Notes: generated by a model not told the origin, from the letters alone. DNA of 64,000 nucleotides from CAVQBP01 sp963723205 (GCA_963723205.1 CAVRQC010000038.1:1-64000), one strand, 5' to 3'; positions 35,160 to 45,274 are shown, counted from the stretch's first letter. Made by a program: numbers and translations.

Positions 35160-36704
35160 TTATAATGGGATGTTCCCATGTTTTTTAGGCGGATTTTTGT
35201 CCACTTTTGTTTTTAAAAATTTAAAAGCATTTATCAATTTTATTTTTGTATCCTTTGGATTAATAACATCATCCAGGTAACCTCTTTCTGCTGCAATATA
35301 AGGATTAGCAAACTTTTCAATATATTCTTTAAGCTTATTCTCCAATTCTAAATCTGGATCTTCAGCTTTGGATATCTCTCTTTTAAATATAATTTCCACT
35401 GCACCTTTTGGCCCCATAACGGCAATTTCTGCAGATGGCCAGGCAAAATTAAAATCTCCTCTAATGTGTTTTGAATTCATAACATCATAGGCACCACCGT
35501 AAGCTTTCCTCGTAATTACTGTTACTTTTGGTACAGTAGCTTCACAAAAAGCATAAAGTAGTTTAGCACCATGTTTTATTATACCGTTCCATTCCTGCTC
35601 TGTACCAGGTAAAAAGCCAGGAACATCAACTAATACTAGTAACGGAATATTAAAAGCATCACAAAACCTTACAAACCTTGCACCTTTTACAGAAGCGTTT
35701 ATATCAAGAACTCCAGCTAAGACTTCGGGCTGATTGGCAACTATTCCGATGGTCATGCCACCAATTCTACCAAATCCTACAATAATATTATCTGCATAAT
35801 CCTTGTGAACTTCAAAAAAGTCATTATCATCAACAAGCAAATTTATTATTTGCTTCATATCATAAGGTTTATTAGGATTTTCAGGAATAATGGAATTAAG
35901 TTTTTCATTGGGTAGTAATGCATCAAAATCAAATTCTTTATCAATAATCGAATCCCGGTAATTGAGCGGAAGAAAACTCAATAATTTTTTTACTCCCAAC
36001 AAAGTCCCGATTTCATTGTCGTTGATAAAATGCGCAACACCGCTTTTTGCTGCATGTGTTTCGGCACCACCAAGATCTTCAAAACTAACATCTTCATGTG
36101 TAACTGTTTTAACCACGTTTGGTCCTGTAACAAACATATAACTTGTATTTTTCACCATGAATACAAAATCAGTAATTGCCGGAGAATAAACTGCACCACC
36201 TGCACATGGGCCTAATACAACCGAAATTTGTGGAACCACACCGGAAGCCAGGGTATTAAGCAAAAATATATCGGCATAACCACCAAGACTAACAACACCT
36301 TCCTGGATTCTAGCACCACCTGAATCATTTAACCCGATAATCGGTACACCGGACTTCATTGCCAGTTTCATTACTTTTATGATCTTTTCTGCGTGAGCTT
36401 CGGAAAGTGAACCACCGAAAACCGTAAAGTCCTGGCTGTAAAGAGCAACTGGTTTACCATCAATTCTTGCGAAACCGGTTATTACTCCATCTCCAAGATA
36501 GTGTAGTTTATCCAAACCGAAACCAGTAGCTCTATGCTGAACAAAGATATCAAGTTCTTCAAAACTTCCTTCATCTACCAGCAGTTCTATTCTTTCTCTT
36601 GCTGTTAACTTCCCTTTTTCATGCTGCTTTTCAATTTTTTCAGTTCCCCCGCCTAATTTTGCTTTTGTTTTTTTCTCTTGTAATTCGTCTATTTTATTTT
36701 GCAT
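35160..36704 (-). CDS. Acyl-CoA carboxylase carboxyltransferase subunit (propionyl-CoA/methylmalonyl-CoA type)
   Basis: 514 residues of the biotin-dependent carboxyltransferase family. TARERIELLVDEGSF is the usual N-terminal mark. GGARIQEGVVSLGGYADIF and GPCAGGAVYSPA form the N-terminal crotonase-fold oxyanion site; GFLPGTEQEWNGIIKHGAKLLYA and AYGGAYDVM form the C-terminal one. It transfers carboxyl between biotin and propionyl-CoA (PccB) or acts in methylmalonyl-CoA decarboxylase (MmdA); sequence alone does not settle which. No biotin carrier or carboxylase subunit gene is adjacent, so partners must be elsewhere. Confidence 0.93.
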   Translation of the reverse strand: MQNKIDELQEKKTKAKLGGGTEKIEKQHEKGKLTARERIELLVDEGSFEELDIFVQHRATGFGLDKLHYLGDGVITGFARIDGKPVALYSQDFTVFGGSLSEAHAEKIIKVMKLAMKSGVPIIGLNDSGGARIQEGVVSLGGYADIFLLNTLASGVVPQISVVLGPCAGGAVYSPAITDFVFMVKNTSYMFVTGPNVVKTVTHEDVSFEDLGGAETHAAKSGVAHFINDNEIGTLLGVKKLLSFLPLNYRDSIIDKEFDFDALLPNEKLNSIIPENPNKPYDMKQIINLLVDDNDFFEVHKDYADNIIVGFGRIGGMTIGIVANQPEVLAGVLDINASVKGARFVRFCDAFNIPLLVLVDVPGFLPGTEQEWNGIIKHGAKLLYAFCEATVPKVTVITRKAYGGAYDVMNSKHIRGDFNFAWPSAEIAVMGPKGAVEIIFKREISKAEDPDLELENKLKEYIEKFANPYIAAERGYLDDVINPKDTKIKLINAFKFLKTKVDKNPPKKHGNIPL

Positions 36705-36954
36705 AAAATCCTTCTAAGATTTTTTAATTTAATGCCAAATTACTTAATAATTCTCACATTTGGGAAGTTTTTTCGGAAGTAATTACCAATTTACTACTCG
36801 TCTGCAAAATCAATCAATTTCGTAATATTTATACTTTTAATTATTGAATTTTCTACAAAAATATCAATGAACAAATCAATCAAATAATAGAAAAAAGAGA
36901 AGATAATTGATTTGAAAGTAAGTTCAATTTCTATACCAATGGATTTCTATAAAT

Positions 36955-37758
36955 TCAAACTGTAAAGCTTATTTCATCAACCAGGTTTTTGGATTTAAAT
37001 AAAGCTTCAATTTCTTTTTTGACGACAGAAAATTCGTTTGACGTTAATTCCAACCTTTTACCCGGTTCTTTTCTTAGCTTTAGTTCATTAAATATAAAAC
37101 CCGGCTCTTTTTTCATCATAAAAATCGAATCAGAAAGCTTTATTGCCGATGATATGTTTGTAGTTGCAATAATAAAGTTAATATTTAATTTAACAGCCAC
37201 ATTATTAATTAAGCGATAAATTTCTTCCTTAGTTTCAATGTCAAGTTTTTTAATCGAGTCATCAATTAATATTAGTTCCGGTTTAACTACTAAAGCCCGG
37301 GCAAGCGATATTCTAAACCTGAAACCAATACTATCATTATGCGGAAAATGGTTTTCGTAACCAGTTAAACCAACCAAAGAGATAGTCTCACCGATATTCT
37401 TTTCAACATTATTTTTCTTATTAATTTCCGAGGCAAACGATAAATTTTGCTTAACATTAAACCATGGGAAAGATGAAGATTTTTCAGATATATAAATTAT
37501 TTTTTGAATTGAATTATTATAAATCTTCTCATTATATCTAATTTCTCCTGATGAGGGTTTCGCCAAGCCTGCAATTATTCTTAATAAAGTTGTTTTACCG
37601 GAACCAAATGGAGCAAGTATAGAAATTATTTGCCCGTTTTCCCCGGAATATTTGACCGACATGTTAATATTTTCAAGTACATGTTTCTTTGCACCTGCCG
37701 GCATTTCAAAATATTTTGAAACATTTTTTACCTGAAGAAGATATTTATCAGTTTCCAA
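36955..37758 (-). CDS. ABC-type ATPase subunit with degenerate motifs
   Basis: 267 residues related to the nitrate/sulfonate/taurine (SsuB/TauB) ATPases. The Walker A loop is APFGSGKTT (49-57), normal except that the first Gly is Ala49. Other motifs are altered: the Q-loop reads ISEKSSSFPW where these ATPases have FQ, the LSGGQ signature is replaced by SIGFR (143-147), the Walker B Glu is Asp167 (LILIDDS), and the switch His is Asn201 (ATTNIS). Such changes usually cripple hydrolysis. It overlaps the permease gene by 11 bp and is translationally coupled. No substrate-binding protein gene is near. Confidence 0.85.
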   Translation of the reverse strand: METDKYLLQVKNVSKYFEMPAGAKKHVLENINMSVKYSGENGQIISILAPFGSGKTTLLRIIAGLAKPSSGEIRYNEKIYNNSIQKIIYISEKSSSFPWFNVKQNLSFASEINKKNNVEKNIGETISLVGLTGYENHFPHNDSIGFRFRISLARALVVKPELILIDDSIKKLDIETKEEIYRLINNVAVKLNINFIIATTNISSAIKLSDSIFMMKKEPGFIFNELKLRKEPGKRLELTSNEFSVVKKEIEALFKSKNLVDEISFTV

Positions 37759-38515
37759 TACTGCTCCAGAAGAAGAATTTGTTTTTTGAAAATTTAATTA
37801 TTGTTGCACCTAGAAAAATAATTATTCCCAAAACAATCATGGCGGCCACCAGGGCAGACAGATCTTTGAATTCAAGCGCACGTCTAAAAATTGAACCGAA
37901 TCCGTTTCCGTAATTAGCAAATTCAAAAAAGATCAGCATTGCCCAAAAATATAAATGGGAATTAAAGATATTCTCCATTAAATCTGGTTGAATAGACTTC
38001 CAGGTTACTTTATTCGAGATTGTTGTATTGTCTGCACCTAGCGATAATGCTGAATCTATATAAGCTTGTTTAATGCTTGAGGATAGACCGGAATGTTCGA
38101 TTAATAATGAATTAAAAACAACAACAAAAATAAAAAGGTATTTTATGTATTCCGATTGAGGGAACCAATAAATCAAAAGGAGACCTAACACTATCCCCGG
38201 CAGATATTTCGAAAACCATTCAATAGAGAAAACAAAATTACGTATCCAGGTTTTTTCATGTACTAAAAATTTATTTAGAACTCTAAGTAAATAGTAAGCT
38301 GCAATAATTGATATATAAAGAGATGCGGTAGAAGATATGAGATTTCTTAACAAGTGATAATCTTTCCATAATGCTCCAAATGAATCGAATACAACCGAAG
38401 GTTTTGGCAAGATATTATTGGAAGGCAAAATAAATTCAAATAAAATGATCCACAATAGGAAATAGCTTACTAAAAAGTAGATAATATTTTTTACGTAATC
38501 TTTTCGTGAAATCAT
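37748..38515 (-). CDS. ABC transporter permease, SsuC/TauC-like
   Basis: 255 residues with about six helices. The EAA-type loop is present as DSALSLGADNTTISNKVTW, contacting the ATPase. The family normally carries sulfonates, taurine, nitrate or pyrimidine precursors. It is the first gene of a two-gene unit with the degenerate ATPase; no periplasmic binding protein is in the neighbourhood. Substrate unknown. The start ATG is at 38515; the 218 bp upstream hold no gene. Confidence 0.82.
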   Translation of the reverse strand: MISRKDYVKNIIYFLVSYFLLWIILFEFILPSNNILPKPSVVFDSFGALWKDYHLLRNLISSTASLYISIIAAYYLLRVLNKFLVHEKTWIRNFVFSIEWFSKYLPGIVLGLLLIYWFPQSEYIKYLFIFVVVFNSLLIEHSGLSSSIKQAYIDSALSLGADNTTISNKVTWKSIQPDLMENIFNSHLYFWAMLIFFEFANYGNGFGSIFRRALEFKDLSALVAAMIVLGIIIFLGATIIKFSKNKFFFWSSIGN

Positions 38516-38733
38516 TAATTATTTCATTCTTTTATCTAAAAATAAAACTTATATCGCATAAAAGGTAGCGGCAAGATATATAAAAATTCTTGATACTACA
38601 TAAATCCAGAGATGAAATCTTTATACAACGATTTGAACTACTATCATTAAAAATAGAAAAGTTCAATTATAAATCTCATTAAAATTGTTAAGATGTCATC
38701 GCCTAAAAGAACGTATCATAGATAATAAACCAT

Positions 38734-39378
38734 TCAGTTTTGTAAAAAAGGGTTTGCGTTTTTTTCAATTCCGATTTCACTGCTCTCACCATGACCGGGA
38801 TAAATTACAACATCATCAGGTAAGGTTAACAATTTATCTTTTATTGATTCCATTAAAATTGAATAATTACCTCTCCACAAATCTGTTCTGCCAATACTAT
38901 TTTTAAATAACACATCACCCGTTACACAAAATTTTTCTTTTTCAAAATAAAGACAATGTTCCCCGGGGGAATGTCCGGGTGTTGACATTATTTTTACTTT
39001 GGTACTTCCTAAACAGATATCAGAATTTTCATGTAAAAAATCATCCGGTGGAGGTGGTATTTCAATATTCAAACCAAAAGCAGAAGCTTGTGTCTTTGCT
39101 TCTTCTAAAAGAGGAAGATCATCTTTGGGAACTAAAAAGAAAGGAGAATATTTTTTTTTAACAAATTTGCATCCAAGAATGTGATCAACATGGCAATGAG
39201 TAATAGTTAAATATTTAATAAAGATATTTCTTGTGTCAATAAAATTTACAAGAACAGTTTCTTCAGAATCATCCGAACATCCCGGGTCAACAATCATCCC
39301 TTCGTTTGTTTCTTCATCCCAGATAATATAAGTATTCTCAGAGAAAGGATTAAAAATAAATTTTTTAATAACAAGCAT
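38734..39378 (-). CDS. Metallo-beta-lactamase-fold hydrolase, glyoxalase II-like
   Basis: 214 residues, shorter than classical GloB. The two-metal site is seen in THCHVDH (HxHxDH), TPGHSPGEH, TGDVLF and YPGHGE. These proteins hydrolyse thioesters such as S-lactoylglutathione, or related small thiols; the exact substrate is not readable. It stands alone between the ABC pair and aroC on the same strand, with about 210 bp on each side and no operon linkage. Confidence 0.92.
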   Translation of the reverse strand: MLVIKKFIFNPFSENTYIIWDEETNEGMIVDPGCSDDSEETVLVNFIDTRNIFIKYLTITHCHVDHILGCKFVKKKYSPFFLVPKDDLPLLEEAKTQASAFGLNIEIPPPPDDFLHENSDICLGSTKVKIMSTPGHSPGEHCLYFEKEKFCVTGDVLFKNSIGRTDLWRGNYSILMESIKDKLLTLPDDVVIYPGHGESSEIGIEKNANPFLQN

Positions 39379-39589
39379 TATGATCTTATTCTTTCATTGT
39401 TCAACTGCTTAATTGTTAAAAAGTTCTTTAAATATTATAAAATAAAATTTCTTAACAATACAACAATTTGGTAATTTTATAGTTTAATAATTTATTTCAC
39501 TTTAAAATTTTTTGTAATTCTATTTGTTAACTTCGAAGTATAATTTTTAAAATTATCTTTAGTCTCTTCAATAGAATCCCCGCCGAATT

Positions 39590-40705
39590 TTAAAGGAAAT
39601 ATTTTGCAATTGACCAGGCAAGCATAGATTCAGCTATAACCGCACAAGCAGGAACAGCAACAAAATCACTTCGTTCTCGCCTGGCATCAACGGTCTTCAT
39701 TGTTTTAAGATCTACACTTTCAATGGGACTCATTAAAGTAGCAATCGGTTTCATTGCACCCCGAACGATAATCGGCAGACCGGTAGAAATTCCACCCTCA
39801 ATTCCTCCCGCACGATTAGTTTTGCGTGAAAATCCTTGTTTTATTTTTATGATTTCATCATGAGATTCTGATCCAAACTTTTCAGCCGAATCAAACCCGG
39901 AACCAATTGCAACTGCTTTTACAGCATTAATTGACATAATTGATTGTGCAATATCAGCATCAAGTTTAGTATCATAGTGGACAAAGCTGCCGAGACCAAC
40001 CGGAACCCCGGTAGCAATTGTGACAAATGTTCCACCTAAGGTGTCTCCCTTCTTTTTTGCTGCTTTAATTTTATTAATTATTCTCACTTCATGATCTTTA
40101 TCTAGAACTCTTACATCACTTTTATCTGAATCTACTGATAAATTCCAGGCATTAAATTTTTTTGGCAAATTATTGTTAAAAAGTTTATCTAAAAAATTAT
40201 TTTTGGGATAGATTCCCCCAATGCTCTCTACATAACTCCCTATATAAATTCCGAATTCTTCAAGAAATCTCCTTGCAACTGTACCTACTGCAACTCTTGC
40301 AGCTGTTTCTCTTGCAGATGATCTTTCAATTGAATTACGAATGTCATTAAAATTATATTTCGAAATACCGACAAGGTCTGCATGACCGGGTCTCGGAATT
40401 GTAATTTTTTCAACAGTTTCTTTTCTTTTGTCGGGAGTCATTTTAGCAATCCAGTTTTCCCAATCCTTATTTTTTATAATAAGAGAAATAGGAGAACCCA
40501 AGGTTTTTTGAAACCTGATCCCGGATAATATTTCAGCAGTATCGGTTTCAATTTTCATTCTTAATCCCCTGCCGTAACCGGCTTGTCTTCTTTTAAGATG
40601 AAAATTGATATAATTGCTTTCAATTTTAATGTTTGAAGGGAAGCCTTCCAAGACAGCTAGCACTGCCTTTCCGTGAGATTCACCTGAAGTGAGAAATCTT
40701 ATCAT
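39590..40705 (-). CDS. aroC: Chorismate synthase
   Basis: 371 residues, standard length. It makes chorismate from 5-enolpyruvylshikimate-3-phosphate using reduced FMN. GESHG at the N-terminus, RPGHADL, SSARETAARVAVG and the C-terminal MKPIATL, DARRERSDFVAVPA are family signatures. No other aro gene is in the window. A terminator of the upstream htrA gene lies before it, so it has its own promoter. Confidence 0.97.
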   Translation of the reverse strand: MIRFLTSGESHGKAVLAVLEGFPSNIKIESNYINFHLKRRQAGYGRGLRMKIETDTAEILSGIRFQKTLGSPISLIIKNKDWENWIAKMTPDKRKETVEKITIPRPGHADLVGISKYNFNDIRNSIERSSARETAARVAVGTVARRFLEEFGIYIGSYVESIGGIYPKNNFLDKLFNNNLPKKFNAWNLSVDSDKSDVRVLDKDHEVRIINKIKAAKKKGDTLGGTFVTIATGVPVGLGSFVHYDTKLDADIAQSIMSINAVKAVAIGSGFDSAEKFGSESHDEIIKIKQGFSRKTNRAGGIEGGISTGLPIIVRGAMKPIATLMSPIESVDLKTMKTVDARRERSDFVAVPACAVIAESMLAWSIAKYFL

Positions 40706-40803
40706 TTTTATTCCATTTTAGTGAGGTTACAAATATAAAAAAGTATTAAATAAATTTTTGGCTTTATGCGGCTTTTCAATAAATCATTTATCAATTATGG
40801 GGC

Positions 40804-40836
40804 AAAAAAAAACGCCCGGTTAATCCAGGCGTTTTA
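40804..40836 (-). terminator. Intrinsic terminator after htrA
   Basis: On the minus strand AACGCCTGG-ATTAA-CCGGGCGTT forms a GC-rich stem followed by nine T, 27 bp after the htrA stop. It ends the pfkB-mtnA-recO-htrA unit. Confidence 0.9.
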
Positions 40837-40862
40837 GGTAATAATTTAAGAAACAAAAGTTT

Positions 40863-42353
40863 TTATTTTTCAGGAATTTGTATGCCTTTAAAAAAACTAG
40901 TTCCTTTTTTATCCTGCATTTGCAGTAAAACTGCAGAGCCTTTTTTGTCTTTAAGAATTTCTTTCAAATCTTTTACATTTTCTACAGGTTTTTTATCAGC
41001 CTGAAGAATTACAGCACCCTGGAACAGCTGCTGATCTTCTGCCTCGCTAAAAGGTTTTACCTCAGTTATGATTACCCCGTGATCAACTTTATAATCTGAT
41101 TTTTCCTGTGATGTGAGGTTTTTAACTGTAATTCCTATATTATCAAAGGTAGCTGTAGAATTTTCTGATTTGGAATCGTTATTTTCTTTACTCTTATCTG
41201 AAGTGGGCTCGGCTTTAGCTTCCTCTTCTCTCGGTTTTAATGTTACTTTTCTATCAATAGTTTTACCGTCTCTGAAAATTGTTAAATCAACAGTTGTTCC
41301 CGCAGATTTGCTGGCAATATAGCTCTGCAGCTCGTTTGTCTGGTTAACCTCTTTACCATCAATCTTCAATATAACATCACCTTGTTTAACATCAGCTTTA
41401 GCAGCGGCACCATCCGGAAGAACTCCCTGGATAAGGACACCCATAGGCTTATCAAGTCCTAAAGATTTTGCAGTAGTATAATCAATATCACCAATATTAA
41501 CGCCGATGTAACCTCTGCTCACTTTTCCATGAGCAATTAAATCCTTGGCAACCGATTTAACAAGGTTAATAGGAATAGCAAATCCATACCCGATGTAAGT
41601 CCCGGTTCTTCCTGCAGCAATTGCAGAATTAACTCCGATAACTGCTCCCGATAAATCAACCAAAGCTCCACCACTGTTTCCCGGGTTTATAGCAGCATCG
41701 GTTTGTATGAAATCTTCAACACCGTAACTATTCTTGATTAAACCTAATTTTCCTCTTCCCATAGCACTTACAATACCTGCGGTAACAGTAGAAGAAAGTG
41801 ATAGCGGATTACCAATTGCCATTACCCATTGCCCGACTTTAAGATTACCCGAATCACCAAGATAGGCAGTAGGCAGATTATCTGCATCAATTTTAATTAC
41901 AGCTAAATCTGTTAATGGATCAGTACCGATAACTTTAGCATCAAAAACTCTTTTATCAAACAAACCCACTTTAACAGATGTTGCATTTTCAACAACATGA
42001 TTATTGGTTACAATATACCCATCTTTTGAAATTATTATTCCGCTGCCGGAACCCCTTTCTTCCTGGGGCATATCCTTAAATGGGAAAAAGAAAAAATCCT
42101 GGTGAGGATTATCTTTCGCTTCTGAAATTACATTTATTTGCACAATGGCTGGTGTAACTTTTTGAGCAACCTCGATGAAAGCCTTACTAAACGATGTGGC
42201 ATCTGCATCCAGGTTAACCGGCGGTTGTGAAGCACCAAGGTTTATATCTGCAAGGCTGGGTCTCACTAATCCAAAACCTGAAACAAGAAGCGCTCCAAAA
42301 ATAATTCCTATAACAATTAAAGCAAGAGCTCCAATTAATCCTTTTGTTTTCAT
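40863..42353 (-). CDS. Periplasmic serine protease, DegP/HtrA family
   Basis: 496 residues from the corrected start at ATG 42353, which has a perfect GGAGG site; a longer frame begins at 42392 but lacks one. A membrane anchor or uncleaved signal (about 7-30) is followed by the protease domain with His119 (TNNHVVENA), Asp149 (DPLTDLAVIKID) and Ser227 (GNSGGALVDL), then two PDZ domains with an acidic Ser/Lys/Asn linker between them. It degrades or refolds damaged envelope proteins. Last gene of the pfkB-mtnA-recO-htrA unit. Confidence 0.95.
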   Translation of the reverse strand: MKTKGLIGALALIVIGIIFGALLVSGFGLVRPSLADINLGASQPPVNLDADATSFSKAFIEVAQKVTPAIVQINVISEAKDNPHQDFFFFPFKDMPQEERGSGSGIIISKDGYIVTNNHVVENATSVKVGLFDKRVFDAKVIGTDPLTDLAVIKIDADNLPTAYLGDSGNLKVGQWVMAIGNPLSLSSTVTAGIVSAMGRGKLGLIKNSYGVEDFIQTDAAINPGNSGGALVDLSGAVIGVNSAIAAGRTGTYIGYGFAIPINLVKSVAKDLIAHGKVSRGYIGVNIGDIDYTTAKSLGLDKPMGVLIQGVLPDGAAAKADVKQGDVILKIDGKEVNQTNELQSYIASKSAGTTVDLTIFRDGKTIDRKVTLKPREEEAKAEPTSDKSKENNDSKSENSTATFDNIGITVKNLTSQEKSDYKVDHGVIITEVKPFSEAEDQQLFQGAVILQADKKPVENVKDLKEILKDKKGSAVLLQMQDKKGTSFFKGIQIPEK

Positions 42354-42415
42354 TTTTCCTCCGTTATATATAAAATTTTGGCTATTCTGCAAATTACTGC
42401 ATTAGTAAAAACTTT

Positions 42416-43165
42416 TTATTTGACCTCTTTAAATAGTTGAAATGATTTGATCCCGTTAAAATCTGGAATATGATACTTTAGGTACAATTCAAAAAATAAA
42501 ATTGCTTTATCGTAAATCACTTCATTTTCATAAGTTACCTTTTTATTCTGCTTTAGACATTGGAAATAATTAAAAAGTTCCGAATTTATTCGATATGATT
42601 CAATATATCCCGTTTTACAATCATTGCACAAAATACCCAATTCAAAATTATATGACAACTCCATATTAGTAAGATTTGATTTTCCGCAAGATGCACACTT
42701 TTGAATTTGGACCTCATAACCCAACTCGGTTAAAAAGAATATGAAAAACCTGCCGAATAATATTTTAGGACGTTCTTCTGAATTTTCAAAAAGATGGAAT
42801 ATCCTGACTATTCCCTTGAATAGTCTTTCATTTACTTCATGCTCAGGAACAAGTTTTTTGATAAGTTCAAGGATTGCATAGGTATACTTAAGTTTATCAA
42901 GCTCTTCTTTAACCTTAGAGAAATGTGAAATAATATCAGCACTTGATAATATTTGAATGTCGCGGTTATCTTTCTTATATAATATAACCTGTAAGTGGTT
43001 TAGCGGATCAACAATAAAACCAATTTTAGACCTGGGACTTCTTCCTCCTTTAATAATTGCAGATAATCTTCCGTAATTTTTTGTAAAAAGCGCAGCAATA
43101 CTGCTTGAATCGCCATAGTTTAATTTGCTTAAAACTACAGCTTCGGTTTTTACTATTTCACTCAT
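42416..43165 (-). CDS. recO: DNA repair protein RecO
   Basis: 249 residues. The N-terminal OB-fold (KTEAVVLSKLNYGDSS) and a central zinc site CASCGKSN with CNDC are typical of RecO. It loads RecA at gapped DNA with RecR. Its ATG overlaps the mtnA stop (ATGA), so the two are coupled. htrA follows 62 bp later. The C-terminal helical domain is present. Confidence 0.93.
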   Translation of the reverse strand: MSEIVKTEAVVLSKLNYGDSSSIAALFTKNYGRLSAIIKGGRSPRSKIGFIVDPLNHLQVILYKKDNRDIQILSSADIISHFSKVKEELDKLKYTYAILELIKKLVPEHEVNERLFKGIVRIFHLFENSEERPKILFGRFFIFFLTELGYEVQIQKCASCGKSNLTNMELSYNFELGILCNDCKTGYIESYRINSELFNYFQCLKQNKKVTYENEVIYDKAILFFELYLKYHIPDFNGIKSFQLFKEVK

Positions 43166-44181
43166 TGAATAAAATTATACGGGAATGGATAAACCTGATC
43201 TTCCGTAATTATACCGGTAATTAAATATGAAGGTGTTACATCAAAAGCAGGAGTAAAAGCCTTATAACTTTCGGGTGCAATGGTGTTTCCATTAACCCGG
43301 GTTAATTCAATGCTTTTCCTCTCTTCAATTACTATTTCCTGCCCCGAGGGAATTGTTCTATCAATTGTCGTAGTTGGGGCGGCAATATAAAAAGGGATGT
43401 TATGATGATTACAAAGAACCGCTAAACTATACGTTCCTATTTTATTAGCTGTATCTCCGTTTATTGCAATGCGATCTGCTCCGACAACGACAAGATCGAC
43501 TTTATTCTGCTGCATCAGGAATGCAGCGCTAGAATCCGTTAGGACAGCAAATGGAATCCCGTTTTTTTCTAATTCAAATGCAGTAAGTCTTAAACCTTGA
43601 AGCAATGGCCGTGTTTCATCTGCATAGACAAAATTTACCAGGCCCTTTTCAAAAGCTCTTTTAATAACATTAAATGCTGTTCCATCACCACTTGTTGCAA
43701 GTTTGCCGGTATTGCAGTGTGTTAATACATTAGATTTGTTTTTCTTAAAAATACTTAAACCGTTCTCCCCAATTAACCTGCATTTTTCAATATCATCTCT
43801 ATGAATACTTTCGGCTTCAGATTTTAATACTGAATAGATATTATCTGAATCCTTATTATCTTCATAAATTTTTTTGAGATCTTCTAAAGATCTGAACAGG
43901 TTAACCGCAGTAGGCCGGGTTTTAGAAAGGCGCACATATGCAGCTTCAAATTTTTCATTTACAGATTCTTTGGAAATACCTTTTACTGCAAGTGCTAGAC
44001 CATATGCAGCAGCTACACCAATTGCAGGAGCACCCCTTATTTCCAATCTTTCAATTGCTTCAGCTATCCTTTCGTAATCCTCGGTTTCTATATATTCCTC
44101 CGTTAACGGAAGCTTTGTTTGATCCAGGAAAACAAATTTATTATCAATAAAATCTAATGAGAAATAACTATTCTTTTTCAT
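43162..44181 (-). CDS. mtnA: S-methyl-5-thioribose-1-phosphate isomerase
   Basis: 339 residues from ATG 44181; a longer frame from 44226 adds 15 unlikely residues that lie inside the upstream gene. It converts methylthioribose-1-phosphate to the ribulose form in methionine salvage. IRGAPAIGVAAAYG, TRPTAVNL, the catalytic Cys in THCNTG and the Asp in GADRIAINGDTANKIG are present. It overlaps the PfkB-kinase gene by 14 bp and recO by 4 bp. No other mtn genes are in view; a role in 5-deoxyribose-1-phosphate disposal is also possible. Confidence 0.94.
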   Translation of the reverse strand: MKKNSYFSLDFIDNKFVFLDQTKLPLTEEYIETEDYERIAEAIERLEIRGAPAIGVAAAYGLALAVKGISKESVNEKFEAAYVRLSKTRPTAVNLFRSLEDLKKIYEDNKDSDNIYSVLKSEAESIHRDDIEKCRLIGENGLSIFKKNKSNVLTHCNTGKLATSGDGTAFNVIKRAFEKGLVNFVYADETRPLLQGLRLTAFELEKNGIPFAVLTDSSAAFLMQQNKVDLVVVGADRIAINGDTANKIGTYSLAVLCNHHNIPFYIAAPTTTIDRTIPSGQEIVIEERKSIELTRVNGNTIAPESYKAFTPAFDVTPSYLITGIITEDQVYPFPYNFIQ

Positions 44182-45085
44182 CAAATTGTGAAAGTTTAAG
44201 GAAGTCCCTGTATCTATCCTGAACACGTAAATATTCTAGATCCTCTAATCCTTTTGTACTGAATTTTTCAACGCAAAATGAAGCCATAGCACTTCCATAC
44301 ACAACAGCACATTTCATATTCTCGGGACTTAAATCTTGAGTTTTATGTAAATAACCTGTAAATCCGCCGGCAAATGAATCACCAGCACCTGTTGGGTCGT
44401 AAATCATTTCCATTGGATATGCAGGAGCTGAAAAAATAACATCATCTGCAAAAAGCAAAGCACCATGTTCGCCCTTCTTTATTATTAATATTTCAGGTCC
44501 CATTTCTCTAATTATTTTTGCAGATTTAACTAAATTAGGTTCTTTGGTTAGCAACCTTGCTTCAGAATCATTAATAATTAAAACATTTGTTCTTAGAAGA
44601 ACCTGCAGAAGTTCTTCTTTTTTACCTTCGATCCAGTAGTTCATAGTATCACAGACAATAAACCTCGGGCTTTCCATCTGGTCAAGTACTTTTAACTGCA
44701 AAGTCGGATCAATATTACCAAGACAAACAAACTTGGATTTCCTGTATTTTTCCGGCACTACCGGATCAAAATTTTCTAATGCATTCAATTCAGTTAAAAG
44801 TGTATCTCTAACATTTAAATCATAATGATATTTCCCGGCCCAGCGAAACGTTTTTTCATTTTCTAAGATTTGCAATCCTTCAAGATCAACATCATGCTGC
44901 TCAAGAAGATGGATATACCTTTCAGGGAAATCTTTACCTACAACACCAACAAGGTATACAGGACCGCTAAAATAACTGGCAGATAATGCGATATAAGTTG
45001 CTGAGCCTCCCAATGCATTTTCTATTTTGTCGAACGGAGTTGAAACATTATCAAGGCCTAATGTTCCTACAACTAATAAACCCAA
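44168..45085 (-). CDS. PfkB-family carbohydrate kinase
   Basis: 305 residues of the ribokinase/PfkB fold. NALGGSATYIALSAS is the N-terminal substrate loop, NDSEARLLT a middle mark, and DPTGAGDSFAGGF carries the anion hole and catalytic Asp. The phosphorylated substrate is unknown. It overlaps mtnA, so a pentose such as methylthioribose, deoxyribose or ribose is worth considering, but most methylthioribose kinases belong to another fold. First gene of the leftward unit. Confidence 0.9.
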   Translation of the reverse strand: MGLLVVGTLGLDNVSTPFDKIENALGGSATYIALSASYFSGPVYLVGVVGKDFPERYIHLLEQHDVDLEGLQILENEKTFRWAGKYHYDLNVRDTLLTELNALENFDPVVPEKYRKSKFVCLGNIDPTLQLKVLDQMESPRFIVCDTMNYWIEGKKEELLQVLLRTNVLIINDSEARLLTKEPNLVKSAKIIREMGPEILIIKKGEHGALLFADDVIFSAPAYPMEMIYDPTGAGDSFAGGFTGYLHKTQDLSPENMKCAVVYGSAMASFCVEKFSTKGLEDLEYLRVQDRYRDFLKLSQFDEKE

Positions 45086-45274
45086 AATAGTCTCCTAATA
45101 AATTGATTTAAGAATGTTTAAAATAATGAAACTGAATTATAAAGCATAATTAATATCCCAAATTATGGTTACATAATCAGAGTAAATTTAAACTGCATTT
45201 CAAAATTTTAATAAACATTGATAATTTTTAATAATTTTTCGTTAAATTTTCAAATCAATAAAAAAGGTTTACCG

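Noticed and set aside
42354..42392. Longer htrA start at 42392
   Set aside because: No ribosome site, and it places residues before a normal signal segment; the ATG at 42353 has GGAGG.
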